Shown: piece after piece, positions 1 to 7,002 of the stretch
How the letters are laid out: each line of letters starts with the position of its first letter
How positions within the stretch are numbered: position 1 is the first letter of the stretch
Assembly (NCBI GenBank): GCA_900548115.1
Contig: URJL01000001.1
Coordinates: 1-64,000 of the forward strand
DNA: 64,000 bases
Direction: 5' to 3'
Source of the DNA: an uncultured Eubacteriales bacterium
Lineage (GTDB): Bacteria > Bacillota > Clostridia > Oscillospirales > CAG-382
Position numbers and translations under genes: made by a program
Notes under the pieces: model-generated
Seen by the model: the letters and a program-made list of their open reading frames with translations, nothing else
Database searches by the model: none
Told to the model about the DNA's origin: nothing

Positions 1-75
1 TTTGTGTTTCGTACTTTTTTATTTTTCGAAGAGCATTGGGGGCTTGAAGGGCGAGCCCCTGCGGGGAGCATTGCC

Positions 76-112
76 GTGAGACAGAATTTCGGCGGTCGAA
101 ATTCTGTCTCAC
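76..112. repeat. Perfect 15-bp inverted repeat
   Basis: GTGAGACAGAATTTC (76-90) is exactly complementary to GAAATTCTGTCTCAC (98-112) around a 7-nt loop. No T-tract follows on either side, so it is not a standard terminator. It belongs to the repeat region at the window start. Confidence 0.7.
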
Positions 113-184
113 GGGATGGGAAATGTTGCGTGATCGGATTTGTCACTCCGCCCGCAGGCGGGCAAGTCCCCTATGCTCCACCAA

Positions 185-220
185 AAAAAGTACGGAACGC
201 TTTTGTGTTCCGTACTTTTT
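185..220. terminator. Hairpin with A/T flanks, bidirectional terminator-like
   Basis: AAAAAGTACGGAAC (185-198) pairs perfectly with GTTCCGTACTTTTT (207-220), loop of 8 nt. The T-rich right arm and A-rich left arm allow termination in both directions. It also forms the left end of the second repeat copy, so terminator activity is inferred from shape only. Confidence 0.5.
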
Positions 221-425
221 GTTTTATGGAGAGCGTAGGAGCTTGAAGGGCGCGCCCCTGCGGGGAGCAGTGCCGCTTCGCGGTGATACGCGTCCACGGC
301 GCGTGGTATTTGCTTTGCGAGTTTGCGGCGAACAAAGTGAATCCCGTCACTGTCTGCGCATGCAAAAACATAAAGTTTTCCTTAATGATATATGGCGCAA
401 ATACCCGATACGTGAAGCCGTGCGG

Positions 426-920
426 TCAATAGGTTATGTAACCCAAACTCGGGTGCAGAATATCGAACACCAGAACAAACGAAATGAACAGCATAATCGC
501 CACAAAGCACCAAAACAGCCGCTTGATCCATGCGTCCTTCTTTCGGATCGCGCTTTGATAGAGGGCAATAATGTCCTCATGGCACTGCCGCGAATAGTAT
601 TTTTCTTCGGACGGATGCTCCTCCCGTGCGCAAGCGATGCTTTCGTTCGCAGCTCCGGACTTTTCGGTCTTTTCAACTGTCGGAGCATCGGTGTTTTCAC
701 CCTTTTCCGGGGCGAACGAGGCTTCCTCCTCCTCATCGAAGAAATCGGCGGCAGAGCCTCCCATCGCCCGCGCCATTGAAGCGACAGTGGTAATGGTGGG
801 GTTAGGCGTTTTGCCCGAAATGATGCGTGCGACCGTGCTCTCCGGCACATTGCTCTTTTCGGCAATCTGCTGATTGGTCATATGGGATTCTTTTTTCAAT
901 TGTCTCAGCTTATCTGTCAT
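426..920 (-). CDS. XRE-family regulator with C-terminal membrane helix
   Basis: This is a 164-residue protein. Residues about 4-60 form a Cro/C1-type helix-turn-helix, seen in QIAEKSNVPESTVARIISG and the following NPTITTVASMARAMGG. An acidic, low-complexity linker (DEEEEA, then EKGENTDAPTVEKTEK) leads to a charged segment and one hydrophobic helix near residues 137-156 (FWCFVAIMLFISFVLVFDIL), so the regulator is probably membrane-tethered. The start at 920 is preceded by AAAGGA. A perfect promoter lies upstream on this strand (1234-1262), and a 28-bp palindrome at 1029-1056 lies in the leader and could be its own operator. The DNA target and signal cannot be read from the sequence. Confidence 0.8.
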   Translation of the reverse strand: MTDKLRQLKKESHMTNQQIAEKSNVPESTVARIISGKTPNPTITTVASMARAMGGSAADFFDEEEEASFAPEKGENTDAPTVEKTEKSGAANESIACAREEHPSEEKYYSRQCHEDIIALYQSAIRKKDAWIKRLFWCFVAIMLFISFVLVFDILHPSLGYITY

Positions 921-1028
921 GCAATGTCAATCCTTTTTTATCCGTTTACAAAGGTGTTTTTTACCTGATGGCGTGTTGCTTTCAACTTTGCTTTTGCTTC
1001 TCGAAATAGCGAAAAATCCGGAAAAACT

Positions 1029-1056
1029 CATATATGGTTTTTAAAAACCGTATATG
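1029..1056. promoter_or_regulatory. 28-bp near-perfect palindrome, candidate operator
   Basis: CATATATGGTTTTT (1029-1042) is followed directly by AAAAACCGTATATG (1043-1056). The two 14-bp halves are complementary except for one T-G pair. Gapless symmetry is typical of a site bound by a dimeric regulator, and the XRE gene at 426-920 is the obvious candidate, sitting about 110 bp away. As RNA it could instead form a hairpin in the leader of that gene. Confidence 0.5.
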
Positions 1057-1233
1057 ATTTCATTTTTCAAGCTTTTGCGCACATTCGATTTTCACGAATT
1101 AAACTTGGACGGCTTTTTCGCAAACTTGCATATTGAAAACTTTCCGTTCGTGTGGTATCCTAAATGTGTCGGAAACGAAAATACAAACAAAAAAAAGCCA
1201 CGCTTCATCAAAATTTATTTGCAGTTTGTATTT

Positions 1234-1262
1234 ATTATACACCAAACAATGTTCCTTGTCAA
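1234..1262 (-). promoter_or_regulatory. Sigma-A promoter for the XRE gene
   Basis: Read on the minus strand, TTGACA (1262-1257) and TATAAT (1239-1234) are separated by exactly 17 bp, a perfect consensus. It would give the XRE gene at 920 a leader of about 300 nt. Confidence 0.7.
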
Positions 1263-1387
1263 CATTTTTGTCCGACTTGAACAAAATATTACACAAATAA
1301 GCAGGCTCCGACGCAGTGCTGCGCTTCGGAGAACCGCAAAAAACGATTTGCCTGAAGCAAAAAGTCAATCGGAAGGGCGGAGAAAAA

Positions 1388-1615
1388 ATGGCCTGTACAT
1401 ATTGCATGAGACAAGACATAATCCGAGACGAAGAAAAAAGACCGTACGCGGTTTACGGAATCGAGGCAGTCAGCCCCGAAGGAAAAATCCTACTGAGCTT
1501 TTCGGATCTGTTTTTCGATCGGGAAAAAGCGGAGAATCTGGTGGCGCTGTGTAACGACGGCGAATTGTCCCTGAGTCATCTCCCGGACGTGGTGGAAGAT
1601 GCGCTGGCGTACTGA
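1388..1615 (+). CDS. Small conserved protein, DUF6514-like
   Basis: This is a 75-residue protein starting MACTYCMRQD. The start at 1388 is chosen because GGCGGAG sits just upstream; a longer in-frame reading from 1316 has no ribosome binding site. It has two N-terminal cysteines (C3, C6), a YAVYGIEAV segment, and a C-terminal half rich in acidic residues ending in a LPDVVEDAL helix. The pattern resembles the short DUF6514 proteins common in Clostridia, whose function is unknown; this is recognition by memory and could be wrong. No membrane segment or signal peptide. It stands alone with its own downstream terminator. Confidence 0.6.
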   Translation: MACTYCMRQDIIRDEEKRPYAVYGIEAVSPEGKILLSFSDLFFDREKAENLVALCNDGELSLSHLPDVVEDALAY

Positions 1616-1804
1616 CGCCCGTGCGGACGTTTTTTGAACGCCGCGAAGCGCAAAAGTGAAAAAACGAAAACGGTCGGCGGAAATCGGAGAAAACCGCGGC
1701 AATGCGGCAATATATACGGTAATAAAACACATAATGCACGATAACACACAGGATAATATATGCATAATAATATAAAGAAACAAAAAATGCAAAAATTGAA
1801 GACA

Positions 1805-1828
1805 GGCACCCGTGCGGGTGTCTTTTTT
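1805..1828 (+). terminator. Rho-independent terminator
   Basis: CACCC (1807-1811) pairs with GGGTG (1816-1820) around GTGC, extended by G-T and G-C pairs outward, and is followed by six T at 1823-1828. It closes the small gene ending at 1615. Confidence 0.65.
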
Positions 1829-1892
1829 GCTGCCGCGGCACGTTTTATCCGTTTTATCATTAAATTGAAAGGAAAAGAATAATTCGCTTTTT

Positions 1893-1921
1893 TCGATATT
1901 TTTCCCTTTTCGGGGCATACT
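1893..1921 (+). promoter_or_regulatory. Candidate forespore (sigma-G/F type) promoter of the germination operon
   Basis: TCGATA (1893-1898) and CATACT (1916-1921) are 17 bp apart, close to the forespore pattern TGAATA-17/18-CATACTA of Bacillus. It lies 36 bp upstream of the germination gene start. The string ATACTGTAAGCAG here recurs exactly downstream of sigF at 6776. Confidence 0.4.
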
Positions 1922-1956
1922 GTAAGCAGAATTTTAAAAAAAGAGCGGGGAAAAAC

Positions 1957-3414
1957 ATGAACGAACAGAACGCCGCCGCGCTTTCCGAACGGTTGACGCA
2001 CATCTTTTCGCACGACTGCGATTTTGCGCTTCGTGCGCTTCCGTTGTCCTTCGGAACGACAGTCTATATTGCCTCTTTTACGAATTACTGCGACAAAAAA
2101 TACATTTCCGAAGCGCTTCTCCGTCCGCTTTTGCGGGCAAAAGGAGAAAAGGACATTCCGACCTGTCTGTGCGCGTCGCGGCTTACGCGCTTTTTTTCTC
2201 CGTCCGACTGCGAAAAAGAACTGCTTGCCGGAAATGCCGTTTTGTTTTACGACGACGCCGATGAGCTTGTTCTTTTGCGAACCGACGTCAAGAGCCCAAA
2301 TTCCCGCAGCATTTCCGAGCCGGCGGGAGAAGTTGTTATTCGCGGTCCGCGCGAAGGCTTTGTCGAAAGTGCCGAGACCAATGTGGCGCTCTTGCGCAAG
2401 CGCCTGAAAACAAAAGCATTGACCGTTGAAAAAATGACGCTCGGACGCTATACCGACACCGACGTTTTTTTGGTTTATCTTGACGGGCGCGCCGCGCGGG
2501 AGGTGATATCGGAGGTAAAGACGCGTCTTTCGAAAATCGACCTCCCGTCGGTCGTCGATTCGGGATATCTCGAGCAATGTCTCGGCGACCGAAAATACCC
2601 TCTTTTTCCGGATGTCGGAAATTCCGAAAAGCCGGACAAGGTAGCGGCAAAGCTTATAGGCGGGCGGGTTGCCGTTATCTGCGACGGAAGTCCCTGCGTT
2701 CTGACGCTGCCTTATTTTTTCATCGAGAGCATGCAATCGGCGGAGGATTATCTGAAATCGCCCTATTATGCGACCTTTGTGCGGCTTTTGCGCTTTATCG
2801 GCTTTGCCGTCGCGCTTTTTCTGCCCGCCGTATATGTGGCGCTTCTGCAATTCGATCCGTCGGCGATCCCCCATTCGCTGTACCGCACCATCGCCCGTTC
2901 GCGCGCCGACATTCCCTTTACCCCCTTCAGCGAGCTTCTTATCATCCTGATCGTGTTCGAGATCATCCGCGAAGTCGGCGTGCGCATGCCTCGCGCCGTG
3001 GGCGACGCCGTTTCGATCGTGGCGGGCATCATTTTGGGCGACGCCGCCATCAAGGCGGGAATTGCGGGTGCGCCTGTGATCATGGTCGCCGCCATCAGCG
3101 CCACCTGCAGCTTCATCAACCCGCCGTATATGAACGCAATGCCTCTCGTGCGGCTTGTCAATCTTTTCTTTGCCCGCATTTTCGGGCTGTTCGGCGTGGC
3201 GTTCTGCATGCTTCTGCTTTTGGGCACGCTGTGCGTCAAGACCTCGTGCGGGCTTCCGTATCTTCTGCCCCTTGCACCGCTGCGTCTTAAAGGGCTTTCC
3301 GACGCGCTGGTTCTGCTTCCCGACCGTGCCCTTTCGCACAACGAAAGCGCCGTGACCCGAGCAAGACCGACGGAGCGAAAAAAATTCGGAACGAAAGGGG
3401 AAAAGAACGAATGA
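1957..3414 (+). CDS. gerA: Spore germination protein, GerA/GerKA family
   Basis: This 485-residue protein is the A subunit of a GerA-type nutrient germinant receptor, which sits in the inner spore membrane. The soluble N-terminal part carries the family hallmark VIRGPREGFVES followed by NVALLRKRL (about residues 127-148). The C-terminal part (about 265-450) holds several hydrophobic helices, with the conserved stretches IREVGVRMPRAVGDAVSIVAG and ISATCSFINPPYMNAMPLVR. The start ATG follows GGGGAAA. Its stop overlaps the next start as ATGA, indicating translational coupling with the lipoprotein gene. A forespore-type promoter is proposed upstream. The germinant cannot be predicted. Confidence 0.9.
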   Translation: MNEQNAAALSERLTHIFSHDCDFALRALPLSFGTTVYIASFTNYCDKKYISEALLRPLLRAKGEKDIPTCLCASRLTRFFSPSDCEKELLAGNAVLFYDDADELVLLRTDVKSPNSRSISEPAGEVVIRGPREGFVESAETNVALLRKRLKTKALTVEKMTLGRYTDTDVFLVYLDGRAAREVISEVKTRLSKIDLPSVVDSGYLEQCLGDRKYPLFPDVGNSEKPDKVAAKLIGGRVAVICDGSPCVLTLPYFFIESMQSAEDYLKSPYYATFVRLLRFIGFAVALFLPAVYVALLQFDPSAIPHSLYRTIARSRADIPFTPFSELLIILIVFEIIREVGVRMPRAVGDAVSIVAGIILGDAAIKAGIAGAPVIMVAAISATCSFINPPYMNAMPLVRLVNLFFARIFGLFGVAFCMLLLLGTLCVKTSCGLPYLLPLAPLRLKGLSDALVLLPDRALSHNESAVTRARPTERKKFGTKGEKNE

Positions 3415-3896
3415 AAAAGCTTTTCTGCATGCTGTTTTCTTTTCTCTTTCTCTTTTCCGCCTCCTGCTCGGCGGGAAATCAAGGCGAACCGAAGATCTGC
3501 GAGCGCCTTGCATTTTACGAACGGGACGGTATGCTTTCGGCGCTTTTGTCCTTTGCCGCCGACGAAAGCGGCAAAAGCGAGGCCGAGACCTTCTCGCGAA
3601 AAAACGCACGGGAGCTTCTCGACGCGCTTTTGTCGACAAAGGATACGATCCTTTATAAATCGGTGCGCACCGTGATCTTTGAAGACAGCCTTTCCGAAGC
3701 GCGCAAAAAAGAGCTTTTGTGCGCCCTGTTTTCGCGCGCCGAATTTCAGCTGAAAGCCGAGGCTTACGAAAAAGAAGACGTTTTTTCGCCCTTTACGCCT
3801 CTTGCGGCAAAAAAAGTCGGCACGCTTCCCGCCTATTATCGGGAAAAAATGAACAAGCCGTTCGGTAAGGGAGGAGGTCTTTCGCTTGACACGTGA
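3411..3896 (+). CDS. Short lipoprotein of the germination operon, GerC position
   Basis: This 161-residue protein starts with a lipoprotein-like signal (MKKLFCMLFSFLFLFSASC), so it should be lipid-anchored outside the membrane. The rest is charged and helical with no motif I recognise. It sits between the A and membrane-protein genes of a germination operon, where the GerC lipoprotein subunit is expected, but GerC proteins are usually about 350-400 residues. It is therefore either a much reduced GerC or an unrelated lipoprotein that replaced it. The start overlaps the gerA stop by 4 bp and the end overlaps the next gene by 11 bp, so the three genes are one transcriptional unit. Confidence 0.65.
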   Translation: MKKLFCMLFSFLFLFSASCSAGNQGEPKICERLAFYERDGMLSALLSFAADESGKSEAETFSRKNARELLDALLSTKDTILYKSVRTVIFEDSLSEARKKELLCALFSRAEFQLKAEAYEKEDVFSPFTPLAAKKVGTLPAYYREKMNKPFGKGGGLSLDT

Positions 3897-4953
3897 CCGT
3901 TTTTTCCGGCGCATCGGCGTTTTGTATGCGCTTTTTCTGTCGGGCATTCTGTTTTACGGTGTTCCGACCGACGGTGACACCTTTCTTGCGCGCCTTTTCG
4001 GCATGACGCTTTGCTTTGTTGCTCTGTATCTTCCGCTCCGGTTTTATCCCGAAGAAAAAGTTTCCTTTTCTTTCTCCCCATCGCTTTCTTCCCGTTTTTC
4101 CGCGCTCGCGGCGCTTCTTCTCTGCCTTTGGAGCGAGGGAAGTCTCTTTTACGAGCTTTCCCGCGAAATGCCGCAGATATCCGACATTCTGTCGGGCGGT
4201 CGTTTTTCCCATTTCTTTTGGATCTTGTCGCTTCTTTTGGTTTTGTATATCACAAAAGGCTCGGTTCTCTCCCTTTCCCGCATGCTGCTTTTACTGCTTC
4301 CCTTCCTTTTGTTTTCGCCGATCTTTTCCTGGTTTTCCTTTTTGGATTACGACGGAACGCTTCCCTCGTTTATGCCCGAGCACGCTTTTTCCTTCCGCTT
4401 TTCATACTTTACCGACAGCGTAAGCTTTTTCGGCGTTCTCTTCTTTTATCTTGCCGCGCAGAAAAAACGGGAGATACGGGACGGCACGGAGACCGCCCCG
4501 AAAGAAAAAAGCGGCAAAAAAGCGCTTTCGATCGCGTTTTTATTGTTTCTTTTTACGTTCTTTGCCGAATGCATCAAAAATCTTCTCTATTTCGGAGCGG
4601 CGGGCTCGGCGGTTCTTCCGCGCCCCGACCGAACACTGCTTTCGGTCGTGCCGTATCTGAACGTGCAGGAGGTTTTTCTTTTCGCTTACTATTTTTCATT
4701 CATTCTGCGTCTTTGCGTTTTTGCATGCGCCGCGCGGCATTATGTCGGAATCCTTACGGCAAAAACGTCGGAAAAGACCCGTGCGCTTCTTTGTCCGCTT
4801 CTCGTGGGAGCTCTTTTTTACAGCGCGTTTCTTTTGACCGCAGCTTTTCCGATACTGTGTGAAAAAGCCTATCTTTCGCCGCTTCTTTTCCTTTTCGGAC
4901 AATTTCTCGTTTCTTCCCTCAAAAGCGGTACAAAACAAAAAAGTTCGGCATAA
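3886..4953 (+). CDS. Multispan membrane protein, divergent GerB-like permease
   Basis: This 355-residue protein is almost entirely hydrophobic, with about ten predicted membrane helices. The start is a TTG at 3886, preceded by a very strong GGGAGGAGGT. Length, topology and position as last gene of a germination operon fit the GerAB/GerKB subunit, an APC-superfamily transporter-like protein that binds the germinant. The late segment PYLNVQEVFLFAYYFSFILR resembles the conserved late region of GerB proteins, but overall similarity looks weak. An alternative is another polytopic spore membrane protein. It is followed by 179 bp before the sigma-F operon. Confidence 0.6.
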   Translation: MTRDRFFRRIGVLYALFLSGILFYGVPTDGDTFLARLFGMTLCFVALYLPLRFYPEEKVSFSFSPSLSSRFSALAALLLCLWSEGSLFYELSREMPQISDILSGGRFSHFFWILSLLLVLYITKGSVLSLSRMLLLLLPFLLFSPIFSWFSFLDYDGTLPSFMPEHAFSFRFSYFTDSVSFFGVLFFYLAAQKKREIRDGTETAPKEKSGKKALSIAFLLFLFTFFAECIKNLLYFGAAGSAVLPRPDRTLLSVVPYLNVQEVFLFAYYFSFILRLCVFACAARHYVGILTAKTSEKTRALLCPLLVGALFYSAFLLTAAFPILCEKAYLSPLLFLFGQFLVSSLKSGTKQKSSA

Positions 4954-5132
4954 TAGCCCCGCTTCCCCGAAAAAGACTCCTTTCGCGACAGTGCGATTCC
5001 GACCTTTTTTTCACGTGCGGCGCGGTATACTGTTGTTTGTCGGGGCAGAAAAAACGAAAAATAGGGAGAGGCTTGAAACCGTATCAAAAACTTAAAATAC
5101 ACGAAAAAAATAATAAAGGAGAGAAAACCGTT

Positions 5133-5471
5133 ATGGATCTTACCGTATGGAACGAAAAAGACAAATTATATGTCCGCGTAAGCGGTGAAATGGATCATCA
5201 TGCCGTAAAGGATACGCGGCGCGAGGTAGATGAGCTGATCGTCCGAAACCGTCCCGAAACATTGCTTTTGGATCTTTCGCGCATCGATTTTATGGATTCC
5301 TCGGGGCTTGGCTTTGTTTTGGGACGGCTTCGGAAAATGAACGAGCTGAAAGGGACCGTCACGGTCGTAAATCCCGCGCGGCGGGTGGAGGAAATGCTCC
5401 GCATGGCGGGGGCGGAAAAGCTCGTTAAGATCGTACATTCCGATCGCGGCGATACGGAAACGAAAAAGTAA
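5133..5471 (+). CDS. spoIIAA: Anti-sigma-F factor antagonist SpoIIAA
   Basis: This 112-residue STAS-domain protein releases sigma-F by binding the anti-sigma factor SpoIIAB when dephosphorylated. The phosphorylation loop FMDSSGLGFVLGR is intact; the second serine of DSSG (S57) matches the serine phosphorylated in Bacillus. The start at 5133 is taken because of AAAGGAGAG just upstream; a longer in-frame reading from 5037 adds a lysine-rich tail not found in the family. It is the first gene of the canonical spoIIAA-spoIIAB-sigF operon, with a 16-bp gap to spoIIAB. Confidence 0.95.
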   Translation: MDLTVWNEKDKLYVRVSGEMDHHAVKDTRREVDELIVRNRPETLLLDLSRIDFMDSSGLGFVLGRLRKMNELKGTVTVVNPARRVEEMLRMAGAEKLVKIVHSDRGDTETKK

Positions 5472-5487
5472 AGGGGGCAAAAAGAAA

Positions 5488-5946
5488 ATGAAACGGAAAA
5501 CACAAAACTATTTCAAGACGACGCTGTATGCGTCCTCGGTAAACGAAGGGTATGCTCGGGTGATGGTATCCGCCTTCGCCTCTCAGCTCGACCCGACGGT
5601 CGAGGAGATCGCCGACATCAAGACCGCCGTGTCCGAAGCGGTGACCAACTGTATCGTTCACGCTTACAAAAACGAACCCGACGAAAAGAAAAAACGCATT
5701 TACATAGAAGCGTCGTATGACGAAATCGGAATCTTCACCGTCACGATCAAGGACAAAGGCTGCGGCATTCCCGACGTGAAGAAAGCGATGGAACCGCTTT
5801 ATACCACCGACGCCGAGAGTGAGCGGAGCGGCATGGGCTTTTCGATCATGGAGACCTTCACCGATCGGCTGCGCGTGCGTTCGAATACGGGGCGTGGGAC
5901 GAGCGTTACCATGATAAAGCGGCTTTCGCCGAAAAAGGGCTTGTGA
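5488..5946 (+). CDS. spoIIAB: Anti-sigma-F factor / serine kinase SpoIIAB
   Basis: This 152-residue GHKL ATPase/kinase binds and inhibits sigma-F and phosphorylates SpoIIAA. The N-box is EAVTNCIVHAY, the G1 box is KDKGCGIPD, and the G2-like segment is SGMGFSIMETFTD; NTGRGTSV follows near the C-terminus. Length matches the family (about 146). A GGGGG-type ribosome binding site precedes the ATG. It lies 6 bp before sigF, consistent with stoichiometric production of the switch proteins. Confidence 0.95.
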   Translation: MKRKTQNYFKTTLYASSVNEGYARVMVSAFASQLDPTVEEIADIKTAVSEAVTNCIVHAYKNEPDEKKKRIYIEASYDEIGIFTVTIKDKGCGIPDVKKAMEPLYTTDAESERSGMGFSIMETFTDRLRVRSNTGRGTSVTMIKRLSPKKGL

Positions 5947-5952
5947 CGGGCT

Positions 5953-6663
5953 ATGGACAACGCACGGAACATCGCGCTTCTGCATCGGATCCGCGAGGGA
6001 GACCGAACCGCCGAAGAAGAGCTTGTGCGGGAAAACGCGGGGCTTGTGCGAAGCGTCGCGCGGCGCTTTGAAGGGCGCGGGCAGGAGCCCGACGATCTTT
6101 TTCAGATCGGAGCGCTCGGGCTTTTAAAGGCGGTCAAAAAATTCGACGAGAGCGTCGGCTGCGCCTTTTCCACCTATGCCGTACACAGCATAGCGGGCGA
6201 GCTGAAGCGTTTTTTGCGCGACGACGGACCGATCAAGATCAGCCGTGAGATCAAGCGCAGAGGGTACGTTCTGTCCCGCACGGCGAGCGATTTTCAGAAA
6301 GAGCACGGGCGCGAACCGCGTCTCTCGGAGCTGTGTGCTCTTTGCGGCATGCGCGCCGAGGAAATTGCCGAGGCAATGAGCGCGCAAAGTCCGCTTCTCT
6401 CTCTCGAGCGGACCGACGAGGAGGATTCCCCGCCGCTTGAGGCGCTCATCGGGGAGGATCCGAGCGAGAAAATGACCGAAAGCATCGCTTTGCACGAGGC
6501 TCTGCGCACCCTTCCGTCCGATGAGCGCGCCCTTGTTTTTCTCCGCTATTTTCGTTGCATGACGCAAAGCGAAAGTGCGCGCGTCCTTGGGCTTACGCAG
6601 GTGACGGTCTCACGGCGAGAGAAAAAAATCATGGAAAAGCTGCGCGCGGCGCTTTCCGAATAG
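5953..6663 (+). CDS. sigF: RNA polymerase sigma factor SigF
   Basis: This 236-residue sigma-70 family protein is the first forespore-specific sigma factor. Region 2 reads from LVRSVARRFEGRG through DDLFQIGALGLLKAVKKFD and CAFSTYAVHSIAGELKRFL; region 3 includes EHGREPRLSELCALCGM; region 4 is ERALVFLRYFRCMTQSESA with VLGLTQVTVSRREKKIMEKL as the helix-turn-helix. Last gene of the operon. The germination operon upstream and several other sporulation genes in the window are likely members of its or the later forespore/mother-cell regulons. Confidence 0.95.
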   Translation: MDNARNIALLHRIREGDRTAEEELVRENAGLVRSVARRFEGRGQEPDDLFQIGALGLLKAVKKFDESVGCAFSTYAVHSIAGELKRFLRDDGPIKISREIKRRGYVLSRTASDFQKEHGREPRLSELCALCGMRAEEIAEAMSAQSPLLSLERTDEEDSPPLEALIGEDPSEKMTESIALHEALRTLPSDERALVFLRYFRCMTQSESARVLGLTQVTVSRREKKIMEKLRAALSE

Positions 6664-6866
6664 GCAAAAGTTCATTTTTCGGAATCTGAACGGCATTCAA
6701 AAAGGATTCAAAATATATCCGATATATTTCCCCCTTTTTCATCCGTTTTTCATACAGCCATCACAAACGGTCGGTATACTGTAAGCAGGATGAGGGTAGC
6801 GGAATCGGCCGTCCACGAAGCCGCAAAGCCCGAATCTTGTTCTTCATTTCTCCTTAAAATATGTTA

Positions 6867-6898
6867 GAGTGACCTCGGAGCGATCCGAGGTCATTCTA
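6867..6898 (+). terminator. Strong hairpin downstream of sigF
   Basis: TGACCTCGGA (6871-6880) pairs perfectly with TCCGAGGTCA (6885-6894) around GCGA; the stem extends outward by AGAG/TTCT with one G-T pair. Only a weak T stretch follows, so it may be an mRNA-end hairpin of the spoIIA operon or part of a small RNA. Confidence 0.5.
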
Positions 6899-6944
6899 CG
6901 CCTTGCGGCGGCGAATCGCGTGTCGGCGGGAAAACATTGCAAAA

Positions 6945-6970
6945 AAAAGAGACCCCTCGGGGTCTCTTTT
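6945..6970. terminator. Bidirectional rho-independent terminator
   Basis: AAAAGAGACCC (6945-6955) pairs with GGGTCTCTTTT (6960-6970) around a four-base loop. The A-tract on the left serves the minus-strand GH4 gene ending at 7003, and the T-tract on the right serves plus-strand transcripts from sigF. Confidence 0.75.
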
Positions 6971-7002
6971 GCGGTATTTGCGGTATTCGTGAGCGCTCGC
7001 GC

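Larger units (their letters stand above)
1..275. repeat. Two diverged copies of an intergenic repeat
   Basis: Bases 1-75 and 202-275 are two copies of one unit, roughly 80 percent identical by eye. Each opens with a GTGTTYCGTACTTTTT end, then GAGC, then the shared core GCTTGAAGGGCG and GCCCCTGCGGGGAGCA. Between and inside the copies lie two perfect hairpins (listed separately). No open reading frame with a ribosome binding site covers the stretch up to 425. The layout fits a dispersed, hairpin-rich intergenic repeat family; it resembles neither a transposase-bearing element nor a CRISPR array. Function unknown. Confidence 0.65.
921..1387. other. Intergenic region with palindrome, hairpin and minus-strand promoter
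   Basis: This 467-bp AT-rich interval holds the palindrome at 1029-1056, the minus-strand promoter at 1234-1262, and a hairpin at 1306-1331 (CTCCGA / TTCGGAG with inner GCAG / CTGC). I see no convincing gene: possible short frames on the minus strand lack a ribosome binding site. Confidence 0.6.
1616..1956. other. Intergenic region with terminator and putative sporulation promoter
   Basis: This 341-bp interval contains the terminator at 1805-1828 and the candidate promoter at 1893-1921. The stretch 1710-1800 is a low-complexity AT-rich run with repeated ATAAT words and no gene. Confidence 0.6.
6664..7002. other. Intergenic region after sigF with promoter-like motif and hairpin
   Basis: No protein gene is convincing in this 339-bp interval. 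It holds a TATACT element at 6775-6780 within CGGTATACTGTAAGCAG, the strong hairpin at 6867-6898, and the bidirectional terminator at 6945-6970. A 25-codon frame from 6789 lacks a proper ribosome binding site. The arrangement could be a short non-coding transcript (see findings). Confidence 0.5.

Noticed and set aside
1..420. CRISPR array or tandem rRNA/tRNA remnant
   Set aside because: There are only two diverged copies with unequal spacing and no spacer pattern; no tRNA-like T-loop or anticodon arm could be drawn.
1710..1800. AT-rich run as a replication origin or DnaA-box cluster
   Set aside because: No TTATNCACA boxes are present; it is simple low-complexity sequence.
1576..3639. 687-codon open frame on the minus strand
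   Set aside because: It lies antisense to the gerA-family gene, is extremely Arg/Lys-rich, has no ribosome binding site and no recognisable domain. The plus-strand gene has clear family motifs.
6789..6866. 25-codon frame after sigF
   Set aside because: Its ATG follows the purine run too closely for a ribosome binding site, and the peptide has no recognisable feature.
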